The notes under the pieces: generated by a model | Database searches by the model: none | Told to the model about the DNA's origin: nothing | What the model saw: the letters and a program-made list of their open reading frames with translations, nothing else | NCBI GenBank assembly: GCA_002778195.1 | Contig: PCDI01000015.1 | Coordinates: 147,429 to 211,428 of the forward strand | Source of the DNA: Raffaelea ambrosiae | Lineage: Eukaryota > Ascomycota > Sordariomycetes > Ophiostomatales > Ophiostomataceae | Length of the DNA stretch: 64,000 bases | Direction of reading: 5' to 3' | In this document: positions 22,301 through 34,872 of the stretch, in pieces | Position numbering within the stretch: the stretch's first letter is position 1 | Layout: the number at the start of each line of letters is the position of its first letter | Position numbers and translations under genes: made by a program

Positions 22301-25300
22301 AGCTATCTGCAGGTGTACAGATCCAGCACACATTGAGGCACTTTGCCATCTGCACGCGAAGGTACGTTTCTTGCGTCTGCAACCCAGATACATACTTGCA
22401 GCAGCGTGATTTCTGCGCCTGGCACTATGTATCTTATGTGTACTTCCAAATCGTAGTCACCGAGGTGGCCAGCAATGACAGCCATCCGCATCCCGAAATA
22501 ATGCCATGCATCTGGAATACAACTGCCTAGTTGATGCCTAGGGAGGACAATAAGTCACTGAGAAGCCACATGAATGTTCTGGTTTACAGACTTGCAATAA
22601 CAAGCCCGCTGCGCGTCGGCCCCTGGCAGGCTATTATCTATGTCCTGCATTCATACACCACAGATGTGGCAACTAAGCACGTCCTAGTATTAGTCCCACC
22701 CTCACGTCTGGGAGGGGGGGATGTTGCAACATCCAGTAGAGCCATTCTTGACAACACGCTTTCTGGCCAATATGCAGCCAGTCCTAGTCCTGGACCAGCA
22801 TCTCGGCATTCCCGAAACAACCAAGAGCACATGTAGACAGAACTGCTGCATACACCGCCAAAACGCAACGCTAAAGATGCATGGCACTTTGCGAGCGCTG
22901 GAGCTGGGCACCGTATTTACACGTATCGAGAACATCGAGGTGAGAAAAAAACAAGGACCAAGGATCTTGTCTACTACTGATAGCAAGTGAAGTTCCATTG
23001 GCACCCACCACGACTTAATTGCATACATAGTAGTAACTCGTAATTGTGCGATACCCAAACACATCATAAACTGATCTCACTTGACATATACTTTGAGTTA
23101 CAGAACTCAGGATGCAAGAACTGGCAAGACACAAACCACCTTGAACATCGCTACAATTCAGAGCCCACAAAGCCAACACGCCAGCCCCCTCGATTACAAT
23201 CTGTGGTTTAGGCGTGACGGGGCGGGTGGGAACATGGAAGCAGACGAGAGGCCAAGGGGTATTGCGGTAGGGGCACAACTCATTTTAGTACCAGTGGGGA
23301 ATGATCTCCCATTAGTGACAACGTTTCTGATTTGCGGTGCCTGCCTTTCACGACAGCTCAGACACCTTGAGCCCTTTACCCTATCTGGATGAAGCGTTAG
23401 CGTTCTGCAATGAAAAAGGCCGGCGACTTTGTATTCGGCGTGGAATTTGTGGCTGCTGCCAGCGTCTCTTAACTACCAACCAGCTACTTTGTAGCTAGTA
23501 ATGCATTGTAGTTAGCATCTTACTCGTAGTTACAGCTTACCGGCTCTCTGGAGTATCTTACCATGAAGATACAGGGCTCACACTCTACTCCCTGTACTCA
23601 TCATTTACACGAGGTCTACTCGTATGCACCCTACTCAAACTCGTAAATGCATGCCAGCGAAAGTGCATATGCGTGGTAAGGTGGCCGGGTACTTTTTCAA
23701 CCTCGATGCTCGTTGCCGCTGCTCACTGCCCCTTGCTGCCACAGTCGACAACCAGTATCCATCTTCGAGCGCATAACTCGCCTCATCACATCCCAGCACA
23801 AGCACTGCGTGATCTCTTTTCTGAACATCATATGATACGTGCTCAAGTATCTCCGAGAAAACGGAATTCTCCGTCGTGACTCCAAGAAACGTGGCACATG
23901 AAGTCTAGCGGCCAGCCGACACCAGACACCAACAAACTGACCGGCAGACAAACCAAGGGACAGTTGACGCCAAAAGACAAAAACGTGAAAAAAAAATTGG
24001 ACGGAAGCTTCTCTCCTCACGCCTGTGGGGACTTGGCGTGAACAACGGAATGCACTACTCGTACTACAGAACCGTACCCTAGCTCAACCCAGATTATCTG
24101 GCCCCGGTTTTTCTTCTTCATTGCCGTTATTTGACACCAGTGCTCCTTCTGTTCTATTCCCCCTCTTTTCCTCCCCAAGTATCTTTCTGGGCTTTTTTCT
24201 GGTGTAGGACGAGAGGAGCAGTCGTATTTTAGCGGTATGGGTGCAACTTCACCATACCCAGGCTAAGAGAGGCGCTGCGACCCTCTCTTCGGCGAGGTTA
24301 TAATTTCCATTCCCCTTACATGCGTGCGGCCTGCAAATAAGTGAGAACTTCTCAACCAACTGGCACTCGCTACATACAAAGTAACTACTATAGTAGTTGG
24401 TTTGTATTTGCCCTACCGATGTGTAACGCAAATACAGTTCCACGAATTTGGCCACTTCCTGTCAGACGAAGTGCAAGAAACAGCAGAACCCGTAGAAACA
24501 GTGTACGCAACTACGAGCGTCTCCAGTGAGATAAGATGCATTGTTCTCGTAAGATTCAAAGAGCCGGCAAAAGTCCTGGTCTAAGTGCCAGACCCACCAC
24601 GAGGGGTCTCTTGGGCGAACCCACAAGCAGGCCGATTGTGCCGTTTCATTGGTGGCCTTTCCTCGGACTGGCTGGGTGCTGTTGCATGCATTTCAGGGCA
24701 GGCAAAAATTGCCTGGACGAATACTCGTCGATCCAATGCGGGATATGTCCAAGTGGGCTAGATTTATGCACTCTTTGAGAATTTCACCTAGCAGGGGGGC
24801 ACCCTCCAGTTCCTAGTAGCTAGTTACATAGTAAGAACCGTGCCGGCAAAACAAAACCATCCCTTGTACGCAAGGCAAAATACCCTGGCATTCGTACTTT
24901 CCGTGCCCGGGCCATGCCTTGACTATTGCGAATCGGGACACCACGGCACCTGGCCAGTCGGGCTCCACTGGCTTGCACACTTCAACGCGTTGAGTTGATA
25001 GAAAAAAGCGCTTCCTGGTTCTCTGGCGTCATTCAATGAGCATTCTAGAGAGGCGCAGGAAAGCAACGGCACAAAAAAAAAGCAAGGAGCTAACGATAGG
25101 GCTCGATGTATAATATGGAGAAGAAAGAGGATAAAGGGGGGCCAAATCAGGCATGAGGAAAAACAGACAAACAAAAATAAAATAGGAAAAGCAAACCAAG
25201 CAGGCGGGACGAATCTGTTCTGCAAGTCTTCCAGAAACGGGAGAAACGGGAGAAATTGGCCAACCGGCCGAGATGTGATTTCCCTGCAACTTCCACCCAA

Positions 25301-27179
25301 ATTACTTACGATAGAGGTGACGCCTCCAGGCAATTTTCGCTTTTGCCAAGGATGGACTCTGCGCAGAAGCCGTTGGCAGCGGTCTGTTTTCACATGCCAG
25401 AATGCAAGTGCGTCAATGCCCTTGCAAGGCAATACTTGTCCCGATTTTGCTTCACCGTCGCATTATGGGGCACACAACGTCCTGTCAAAGTCTGTTTTTG
25501 ACGTGCTCTATTGCGTAGCAATTGGACCCCAAAAGTCAGAGCGAACTCTTTTAGGAGCCGTACTCGTATGCATATCTTAGAGCCTGTGCTATAGCTACTT
25601 CCTCGTACGCGGACGAGGTCAAAGCGGAAAAGGAACACACGGGAGACCGTCAAGCACTGATGCCCTTTTTGGGACTGAACTTCCCCTTCTTTTACTTCCA
25701 TAGTAGACCCAAGGGCGTGGATACGGTTCACGGCAGTGGGGAAAAGCAAACCAAAGAGCGAGCAAAGTGTCGCCACCTCCCGGCACGCAAAAAAAAGAAA
25801 GTACAAACCGAGAGACTAAGAAGACAAAGAAACAGAGAAGCCGAATAAAGAGAGAGAGGGGGAGAGAAACCCGCACGGCAAGTTCCATTGTCAACCAGGG
25901 GGGGGGGGTATGCTTGTGTGCACAACCTAGTTGTCGCCCAATTAGTTATCCAGCATGAAGCTCACCGAAAAACACAGAACCATGTCTGCAGGGTATGTTC
26001 CAGCGAACACACCATTCAACTGGAAATAGACTGATGGGCAAAGCCATGTCCAGATCCAACGACATGCTGGGCTGCGGTCAAGTCTGGGACGGTGCCTGGA
26101 TGGTGGCTGGGCGGTGCCTAGACGGCGCCTAAAAAGACGAAGGCAAGACAAAAGCCACGCGTGCCCTGGAATTCACTAATTCTCCTCGCGCCCGCCCTAC
26201 AGTGCCCCTACAGTGAAACAAGATAAAGGCGTGGAAAAAGCAACAGCGATTGATAGCTGACTCCGGTAGCTACTCCTTCGTAGTTAACTCCTATGTAAAC
26301 AGCAACCTCTTGTCTCTGGATCTTGACTTTTTAGACTTTCCGTATGAGCACCGACCCATATTATAATGCTCCGCGCAGTCCGCTAATAAACCGTTATTCC
26401 TTGCATGACGCGTGGCTTTCGGAGTCCTCCGCCTAACACACAAAGTCGAAAAAAAAAGACAGCCAGGCCACTCAGACAGCAGGTCCAGCCAGACCGCCCC
26501 AAAAAAATCAACTGGGAACGATCGTCATTAAACTCATCTTGGCCCCCCTCCCCAGTACGAGTAGAGCCCATCTTATTGTACACCCGCTGATCGCAAATAG
26601 GAATTGATTCCTCATGGTGTTTGTTACTATGTATGGAATGTACGTAAGATGCCCCTCGAAATCTAAAGCGGAACCACGGCGCGCAGAAACACGGTTGTTT
26701 CTTCTAGAACAAAAGTGTGCGTGTTGCTCTCCCACCTGAAAAAAGCCCACCCATCTGAAAGGAGAGTGCTAGAGGGGCTGGTTTCACCACAGAGGCGCAG
26801 ACAATCGATCGTCTTCTTTGTTCTTCTGGTGTCTCGGGCTGCGTAGCCAGACAAATTGAAACAAACCAGGACAAGCAGACCTGAGACAGGCTAAGCAGAA
26901 AGAAGATGTGAAAACTGGAAGTGGCATTTTTCACAACACACAGGCTCACCACGCCCACTTGCCAGGAGAAAAACTGCCGAAGCAAGGGCGGAACTAAGGA
27001 ATAATAGAGAGTAGTTGGAAGACAAACAAGGGCAGTGAGCCAGAGAGCCAACACCACCGCTACAGCGTATGGGGTGGCATGTCTGTCGCCCTAATGGTCG
27101 CCGGAACTGTCTCCTAGGGCCACCCCGTCCACTGTCGCCAGTCTGTGATGAGGAGAGCACCAGTTGTTCCATTCACAAC
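19361..27179. other. Gene-poor region of 7.8 kb
   Basis: No gene that I can support. The first 2.5 kb is probably promoter and long leader of the Zn2Cys6 gene: pyrimidine-rich on the minus strand, with G/C and T homopolymers near 19837 and 20430 and an imperfect 12-mer repeat (TGTCTGGTTTGC-like) at 20448-20492. Further right are a 9-bp tandem repeat (21808-21870) and many copies of a TACTWTGTA motif. Frames are short and stop-rich on both strands, and I saw no transposase or reverse-transcriptase motif. Confidence 0.55.
21808..21870. repeat. 9-bp tandem repeat, 7 perfect units
   Basis: Seven perfect copies of CAGAAAAGC plus a partial eighth. It is open in one plus frame as Lys-Ala-Arg repeats, but that frame has no other coding features, so I treat it as a minisatellite. 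Confidence 0.9.
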
Positions 27180-27694
27180 ATGACCACGCGAGACGCCCAA
27201 CCCGCTCTGGTCGCCGATCTTGGTGCACTCTCCCACGTCAACAGCATCTTGGGTGAGCTCAGCCTGCCGATCCAAGGAACCAAAATAACCAACACACACG
27301 AGGTACGTGAAGCTAAGTATCTTAGCAGTTTGTCATTAGCTAACTAACCACTGTAGCTACTACGCCGCCTTCTCGTATGCAACAGGGAGACTTTCTTTGA
27401 ATGCCCGAAAGGGGCAATGCAAGACTTGAAAAAGGGGCTGACTGTAGATTTTGTAAGAGCAGCAGTGGACTCTCATTGGGCAGCCCGTCCTTCCCACCAT
27501 GTTCTTTTTTGCCCCAGGCGCAAGAAAACGTCATAACAGAAATTTTGGCCTCGTTCGACGAGAGTACGACAGCACGCCTGCTGGCGCGGGCTGTCCGAGG
27601 GGGGGGCTTCGCTGTTTTTGGTCTTCATTTTCAGCTTCTCACTACAGGCACTAAGAAGGTCGAGGTTTTTTCTTCCCAAAATAAAACAAAATAA
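27180..27694 (+). CDS. Small two-exon candidate gene, unknown
   Basis: Proposed exons 27180-27302 and 27518-27694 join in phase 0 to 99 residues. Exon 1 (MTTRDAQPALVADLGALSHV, then NSILGELSLP...TNTHE) shows GC3-rich codon use and ends at a perfect GTACGT donor. A CTAACTAAC branch-like element lies in the intron, though the best acceptor (GCCCCAG, 27517) is about 170 nt beyond it. Exon 2 begins AQENVITEILASFDESTTAR and looks coding up to LLARAVRG. The last 25-30 residues after a G7 run look less protein-like, so a third exon or an indel there is possible. I do not recognise the family. Confidence 0.45.
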
Positions 27695-28049
27695 AATAAG
27701 AAAGGGGCTCAGGCCGAAAGATGTCAACGTGAAAGAAAAGTCAAAATGCAAATAAACGAAGAAATGAAAGGCCCAACAGAAAAAGAAAAAAAAAAAACCT
27801 TAATGCCAGTGATCGCAAAATAACTACACGGCACCGGAAAAAGGAAGGTCCATCCTTTTCCAGTGTTAGTCCCTTGCTGCGACTTCGGCGTCTCGGGTCG
27901 CACACAGCCTGACAAATCCAATTGTAGTGGGGTCGCCTCTCTCGAGTTTGCCTTCCCTAGGCATCTCCGCCTTTGAAGAACAATCACGAACCGTAGAACG
28001 GGGCTCACAAAAAGGGCTTTGCAAACAATTCCATCATCCTGCAGCAGCC
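27695..28049. other. Intergenic region, CIA2 promoter
   Basis: A-rich stretches and no gene. An in-frame open stretch extends upstream of the CIA2 ATG but lacks homologous-looking sequence. Confidence 0.5.
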
Positions 28050-29205
28050 ATGGCCGAACTTCAGAACGCCAACCCCACCATCCTCAGCGCGGCACAGTTG
28101 CCCAGCCGGCGGGAGAGGAAGCAGACGGCCACACGACGCGGGCCAGAGTTCAAGTTCGACGACATTCTGACACCCAAGCGCACCGGCAGTCTATGGGCCC
28201 ATGCCCCGTCACAGCCCGTGTCTCCTCCATCACCTCTCTCGTCGGTGTCCTCTGGCGGGGACGTTTACGACCACCTCGACGACCTAGCGGGTGACGATGA
28301 CGGCGTCTTCACAGAAGAGCCCATCGATGAGCAAGAGATCTACGGTACGTTTGTTTCTTTGTTTCTTTTTTTTCAGATTTCCTTTTTTTTCTCTTCTGCT
28401 CGATTCTCTTTCATGATTGGCTGTACTGCGGTCCTCCAGATGGCTTGCTGTCCAGCCATTTCTCTTCTTCTCCCTCTTGCCCGCTGCAACTAGCCCTGAG
28501 AGGGGGTTTGTATAGGGAATAAACCCAGAAGCAGCCAATGACGCCATATCTCGGGGATGCCTGTTTGTGTAAACCCGGGGAGCCGAACNCCCCCCCCCCC
28601 TCTCATATCGACGCCCGGGACCTGTGGCACTTCTTTCGGATCCGGATATTGGTGTCCATGCTATGCTGCTGTGTTATTTTATTTCTCGTGTTGTTTCCCT
28701 TCTGCTGCCCCCTCCCCTGCTTTCTAGTGCCAAGATGTCCCTTTCAAGAAAGATAACATTCGGCTAACATGGAAATTTCCTGCTTTTGCTTGCTCTTGGC
28801 CACGTCCAACCAGACCTGATCTCTACCATTTCAGACCCCGAACACCCCCACACGCTGGGCCAACTCTCTGTGGTGAACCTGCCTGACATCCACATCACTC
28901 CATCGCCTGCTGTCACGGCCGCGGCCAAGAGCCTGGACCCGAACTCTCTCATCCAGGTCCTCGTGGATGTCACACCCACCATCAACCACTGCTCTCTCGT
29001 AACCGTCATCGGCCTAGCCATCCGTGTGCGGCTCGAACAGACACTGCCGCCCAACTACCGGGTGGACATCCAGGTCAAGGAGGGCTCCCACGCTCAGGAC
29101 GACCAGGTGTCCAAGCAGCTATCCGACAAGGAGCGGGTGGCGGCCGCCCTGGAGAACGACACCCTCCGGGGTGTTCTAGACAAGATGCTGGAGACGTGCA
29201 AATAA
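28050..29205 (+). CDS. CIA2: Cytosolic iron-sulfur assembly component 2 (MIP18/FAM96 family)
   Basis: Two exons, 28050-28344 and 28814-29205, give 228 residues. A Ser/Pro-rich N-terminus is followed by the MIP18 (DUF59) domain: EEPIDEQEIYDLISTISDPE, HPHTLGQLSVVN, VDVTPTINHCSLVTVIGLAI with the conserved reactive cysteine, and SDKERVAAALENDTLRGVLD. CIA2 acts in the CIA targeting complex with Cia1 and Mms19, passing Fe-S clusters to cytosolic and nuclear enzymes. The intron is 469 nt, several times the local norm, and contains one undetermined base at 28589 beside a C-run. The joined protein is complete across it (EQEIY/DLIST), so nothing is missing. The start has a GCAGCCATGG context. Confidence 0.93.
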
Positions 29206-31625
29206 AAGGGAGGGACTAGAGTGTTATTTTCGAGTACAACATATTATTCGTGGCTTGGAAATGGGAGGGCGGGGGGCTTTCTTTTTCCCAGCCAATTGCG
29301 AAGCTGAACACCATGCCGAGGCAGTGAGCCAGACCGCCGGGACGGCAAAAGACAAAAACAAAAGGTACACTTCCGGTTGTTCAGTGCTCTACCGAGTCCC
29401 CTGTTCATGCAGGCACGTGCAGTAGGGGCTCCATCACCTGTTCGGATGCACAGGGGGCCATGGCTGGCCATGACATTACGAAGGCTTTTGGCTTACACGA
29501 AGCAAAGGTGGGAGGGCCGGGCTGGAGGAGGAGGAGGGGAACGAGAATAAAGACCAAAAAGACAACAAAAAGATACATGGCAATTAGTGGCAAATTGGGT
29601 TTTGCGGGCTTGTGTTGTCCACGTCCACGCTGGTCGAGAATTTTGTTTTCCGCCTACGACTAATGCACCATTCCCACCGTGGGATAGCCCTGCAAGAGGA
29701 GGGGGGGTGTTGAGCGGATACAAGCGTTCTGGCACAGAATTGGAAGGCACAAAAGGAAAGACAAACGAGACACACAAGACTCAGGGAAAGAAGTAGTCAT
29801 TTCAGCCGGCGCATGGTGGACCCTTGGAAAAGTTGTCAAAAGGCAACAACACCAGGGACGACAAGGGCCGCATGGCACCCACGGCATGAGTGACACCTGC
29901 CCAAAGAGTGAGATAACTAGAGGGTAAGATGCAACCCAACATAGCACTCAGAGCCACATACGAGTGCATCATGGTATGCGGAGAGAAAAAACAAGTGACT
30001 TGCAGAACACAAGCAAAGCACACAGCGGGGGTTCTCACACGCCAATGTTGCTCTGTCTAGTCTAGCAGCGTAGGATTGGCATACGTTCCAGTGAAAAAAT
30101 ATATATATATAAAATAAAATAAAATAAACAAATATATATATATAACAGAGCAACTCTACTTTGTAGGCTTTTATCGCACATATTGGCCTACACTAAATCA
30201 CTGCAACATTTCGGAGCTTCCCCTCCTTTACCACGGACCACGAATGTATCTACTATGTACAACAGTACAAGGCAGACAGGGGGGTGTATCTCAACGATCG
30301 CAACTCACATTTTCCTGTCCATGGAGTTTGCCGTTAGATTCGTCAGTAGTTAGTACTCGTACATACGCAGTGCGACCTGGGGGCCGCATGGGTCCCGGGA
30401 CTGGCTCTTGCGAATGATCGAAAGATGGAGGAGGCTCTGCAGTGCAGATTGTGGTTGATCTATGTATGCATGGCTCGAACCTGCAGAGACTACCCATTCG
30501 TGACTGTGATAGTGAAGAAAACAGAACAGATCGGAGGAGATGCGTGGAGGTGTATTCAGTGCGAAACTCTACAGACGTTGGTGCCCTTTTCTCTGTCTCT
30601 GTCTCTCTCTCCCTTCACCCATTGGCATCCACACCCTCTTTTATCCGTGTGTGTACGAGTACGTGGTTTTGTATTATGACCAACCTTCTTGTCTTATAGC
30701 TGCGGCAAGTGACAAAAGTGTGATCAGAAAGAAGCCGTGTACTAAGTGGGAAGACCAGGGAAAGCCCGCGGCCAAAACGTTACATTCGCAACGGCGACAG
30801 CCCCCCCTCTCCCCAAAGAAAACAAAAATACACCGAATAAGGGTGAAAAGTCCCGGCTGCGCGTGAGTTCTCTATGAATAAAGAGAAACTACCGATCTAA
30901 AAGAACAGGGAGGGTGTGGAGGCCCGAATTGCAATTATTGGACTGGTGGCGAGCAAAGGTCGTCATCTTTTGAGGGGCTCGTGATTGATGGTTTCGCTAG
31001 AAACGACGAGTGTTTCGACAACACCAACCCGTTCCCGAGACTGAACTATGACCCGGCAGACCAAGACGCCTTTCCTTGACGCCCTTATTCCTCGTCCCCT
31101 TTTTTAAATTTCATATGCAACAAACAGCATTGACACCTCGGTTTTGGCGCTTGGGTCAATGTCCTCCCAGGTACATCCTAGAACCATTCAGCTACTTCCC
31201 GGGGTTTTAGAACCAAAGTATTAACAACTCTTCCAGTCAAGAGTGCGATCATCTAACTACTATGTAGCATCCTAGCATCCCGCCACCTGCCATCCTCTTG
31301 TCCGGCACGCCAGAGTATGTCAATCATTGGCTTGTTGCTTTTGTTTAGCTCTCCCAAATATAGACCTGTCTACTATGTAAGATACATAAAACATCACTTT
31401 GTGACCCCTGAACATTGGAAAGTGTCCCCTAGGAGAGCAAAGGGAGGAAAAAAAAAAAAAAATATCTCGTAGAAACAGAACAAATCTAAAAGAAACGAGA
31501 AAAAAAAAGGAAAAAAAAAATCGCATTTCGTGAATACATGCACGCCCTCCCAAATTTTTTGTGGCTCACTACACCGTGAATATTTGCTAAGAGAACAACA
31601 CCAGAACCCCACCCCCCTTCCCCTT
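29206..31625. other. Gene-poor region of 2.4 kb
   Basis: No supported gene. It has TA-repeat and AAAAT-repeat tracts at about 30096-30145 and CT-rich sequence at 30587-30615. Four copies of the TACTWTGTA motif lie at 30157, 30251, 31258 and 31371. The right end is the 3' flank of Snu114. Confidence 0.55.
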
Positions 31626-34600
31626 TTACGATCCCTCCTCCAGAGTCCCGCTCGACACCAGCTCGCTGTACTGCTCCGGCTCCAAAAACTTGCCAATCGA
31701 CACATCCTCGCTCAGGCCCTTGCGCCGTCTGGTCTTGAGCACAAAGTCCCGCGCCGTCGCCTGCATGTTGGCCATCTGCATCGGCCGCAGCATCACGTCG
31801 CGGTCCAGCGGGTCGCCCGGCACCACCTGCCACCGGTCAAACACCAGGCTGGGCAGCGCGTCGCCCTTGGTGGTGATGCGCAGGTCCGTCTCAAAGCCGA
31901 ACGAGTCGATCACCGGCAGCAGACCAATGGCCCGCGACAGGCTGGTGCCGGCCACGGCCGTGTCCGTCAGCACGTGGCCGCGCCGCCGCGACAGCAGATT
32001 GTACAGTTCGCTGATGGCCTTTTCGCTGCCCGTCATCGACACCGTGTAGACAGGCTCCATGAGCCGTGGCGAGGACAGCATAAAGGACCCGTAGCATGCG
32101 CGCCGGGCCGTGGGGATGATCTGGCCGCCGCCCCGGTAGATGGTCTCCTGCGCCAGCGCCACGTCCATCAACTTGAACTTGGTATTGCGGATGGCTAGAG
32201 GGAGAAAATTTTAGCAAAGGGACAAAAAATATCACAGCCGATGGCTCAGGGTAAATCTAGCAACTCACGTTCTTCGCACAGAGGGCCTTCCCGCGTAGCC
32301 CAGCTGAAGCCCTGGCGGATCGACTCCTTGACCGTGTTGAGTAGTTTCTTGTCGACCTACACAAAGCAAAGAAATGCGTTGGTCAGTATTTCATGAAAAC
32401 CATGAAAGCAGCGTCAGGCCACCTCAGTCAAACGTACCTCGCCTGGAAGAGTGTCGTCCTGGAGAATGTTGGGTCCCATCTCTTCCGGGCCAAAGGCCCA
32501 GATGCTCCGTGCCGCCAAAAGATCCCACTCGTACTTGTCCTGGAAAAACTTGGCCGTTTTCCGCACCGGGTCTTTGATCCGTACCGCGCCGGACTCGATA
32601 TCTTGGGCCAGACCGTCCTCCAGAGGCTCAGCCACCATCGTGAGCCGGTTCTTCTTGTTTGGTGTAATGGTGAAGCACCGGGTGGCCGACTCGTCCACAA
32701 CTGTCTCGCAGAACCGCGTCAACGGATCCGACACCTTGATCTCCATATCCGCATAGAGCACCCGCAGATCGTGCATCACACAGTCCATGTACATCTCCCC
32801 AGTGCCGATCAGGATGTGCTCGCCCGACTCCTCCACTTTTGTGGTGATCAGCGGGTAGCTCTTGTTGATCTTGCGGATGCCGTCCAGCATCTTGGGCAGC
32901 TCAGAGGGATTCACCGGCTCTATTGCCACCTTGAAGACAGACTCTGTGTAGTGGGTAACAGGCTTGAAAATGTAGGCGTCCTCGTCGTCCTCAAACTGCT
33001 TCGCGACAATGGTCGCCGACTTGACGATCGAGTTGTCAACGCCTCCCAACAACACAAAATTCCCTGCTGGTACGCCGTCGGTGGCAATGTTGTACCGCGT
33101 TTCGGCAATCCAGACATCGGCAATACGTGCTGGCGCCATATCTTCTTCGTCGTCCAGCGAATAGCCTTCGCCGAGCACACGGACCTCGGTGCCTGGCCGG
33201 GCAATGCCGCTCAGAACGCGGCCCATAGAGTGGAAGCTCTTGGCGTCGCTGGAATTGAAGAGCTTGGTGATCTCGACGACCAGCGGACCATCCTGGTCGC
33301 ACTTCTCTATAGCAGCCGCCACCTTTGTGTCCAGCGGGCCCGTGTAGTACCGTTCCAGGTGTCTTGCCGAAGCTTCGACGGGAGACGGAATGTGCTTGAC
33401 TACCATGTCTGTGAAGGGTGTGGGAGGGCCAAAGAACTGCCGGCAGACCTGCTTGAGAAGAACGTTCGCGTCCGCCCTGTATTGTGATGGCTTGAGAGTA
33501 ATGCCGAGCTGGGCCAGGAAGATCTTGAGATCTCGTGGGCTCTCGCTGATGGTGTGTGTGAAGAGCTTGTAGATCGGTTCCATCACGAAATGGACAAACG
33601 ACCGCTTCGCGTTCTCCTCGACGGCCTTGCGTGTGAACGTCCGCTTCTTGGGGTTGAAGAAGACGTCGCCCCACAGCCGCCGCGCAAACTCGTCCGTGTC
33701 GATGGCGCCGAAGCTGTCGGCGTACATCTTGGCAAAGGACGGCAGGGTAAAGCACCACTCCATGCCGGTGCAGGCGAACAGAACGTTGCCCTTCTCGGGG
33801 CTTACCCGCCTCGCGTTGGCCTGTCCTGGTAGGGTGTCGCCGATAATGTTGTTCACCTCCTCGATCGTGTGCTTCAGCTTGTAGTACGCATCTGCGGGCG
33901 GCAGCTTCAGCTCCAGAATCAGCCGGTCCACCTTGTTGACAACGAGCGTCAGGGGTATGCCCTCCAGCACAGCATGTTTGATGATCATTTCTGTGTGGAT
34001 CTGCACGCCTTCGATGACGTCCACAACCAGACACAGCCCGTCCACCAGCCGCAGCGCAGCAGCCACCTCGTCGGCAAAGTTGACATGGCCTGGCGTGTCG
34101 ATGATGTTGACGAGGTGCGACTTGCCCTTGGTGGTCTGGAGCACAAGGCTCATTGGCGCACTCTTGATCGACAGGCCGCGTTCCCGCTCCAGCACATGCA
34201 CGTCGGTGTACCGCAGCTGGTCGTCGCGACTCCGGCCGGATCGCTGCTCTAGCCGCCCAGCAATATCGTGTGTCTCCAGAACAAGCATATCCATAAGCGC
34301 CGTCTTCCCGTGGTTTAGGTGTCCGGCGAATGCCACGTTTCGTATTTGATCGGGGAAATTCATGAGATCGGTCATGAAGCCACGGTCGAAGAACACAGGC
34401 GGCAGGTCAGCCTCCTCGACGGTGAACTTTTTCTGCTCGACGGGCGCAACAATCGGCTCCGATAATGGCTGTGCATCTTCTTCCTGCACGAGTGCCTCTA
34501 CTTCTGCCCCATATACTTGCGCCGCTGTCGGGTAGTATTGCTTGTCTTCGTGAAGGATGACCGCGTTCGATGGCCCTTCGTCTGCGCCGAACAGAGACGT

Positions 34601-34872
34601 CAGTACACGAGCGGGGCTACGCAGTTCTAGGGATTGAGAGCATACCGTCAACCTCCATTAATTCTTGGCCGGCTGCCTCCGCCTCCGCCTCGTCCTCATC
34701 GTCGTAGACGTAGTTGTCGGCGTCAACATCACCCTGCTCCGATGCCTCCTCAGAGCCAGAGGGCTCCTCGCCAATGAAGTTGCCGAACCTGGAGGAGGAA
34801 GTTAGAATGATTATTTCGCCATGGAATATAGAGTGTGCAAGCAAGAACGTACTCGTCGTATAGGTCATCCAT
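31626..34872 (-). CDS. SNU114: U5 snRNP GTPase Snu114 (EFTUD2 / Cwf10 homologue)
   Basis: Five exons on the minus strand give 987 residues: 34872-34853, 34788-34646, 34581-32438, 32356-32269, 32194-31626. The start MDDLYDEFGNFIGEE is typical of the family. An acidic N-terminal region precedes an EF-2-like GTPase: G1 GHLNHGKT, G3 DTPGHVNF, G4 NKVD. Domains II to V continue to the end (FVLKTRRRKGLSEDVSIGKF), including GFSWATREGPLCEEPIRNTK. Snu114 is the spliceosomal GTPase that, with Prp8 and Brr2, controls U4/U6 unwinding and spliceosome disassembly. Length matches the family (about 980). Exon 1 is only 20 nt. It is transcribed divergently from FRG1. Confidence 0.96.

Noticed and set aside
24923..25432. 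169-codon minus-strand frame with hydrophobic stretch
   Set aside because: Hydrophobicity comes from reading A-rich plus-strand sequence as Phe/Leu. No start context, homology or splice pattern.
30455..30500. tRNA-like B-box (GGTTCGAGCC on the minus strand)
   Set aside because: The T-stem does not pair, and no A-box or acceptor stem lies at the right distance.
32393..33487. 364-codon plus-strand frame
   Set aside because: Antisense to Snu114 exon 3.
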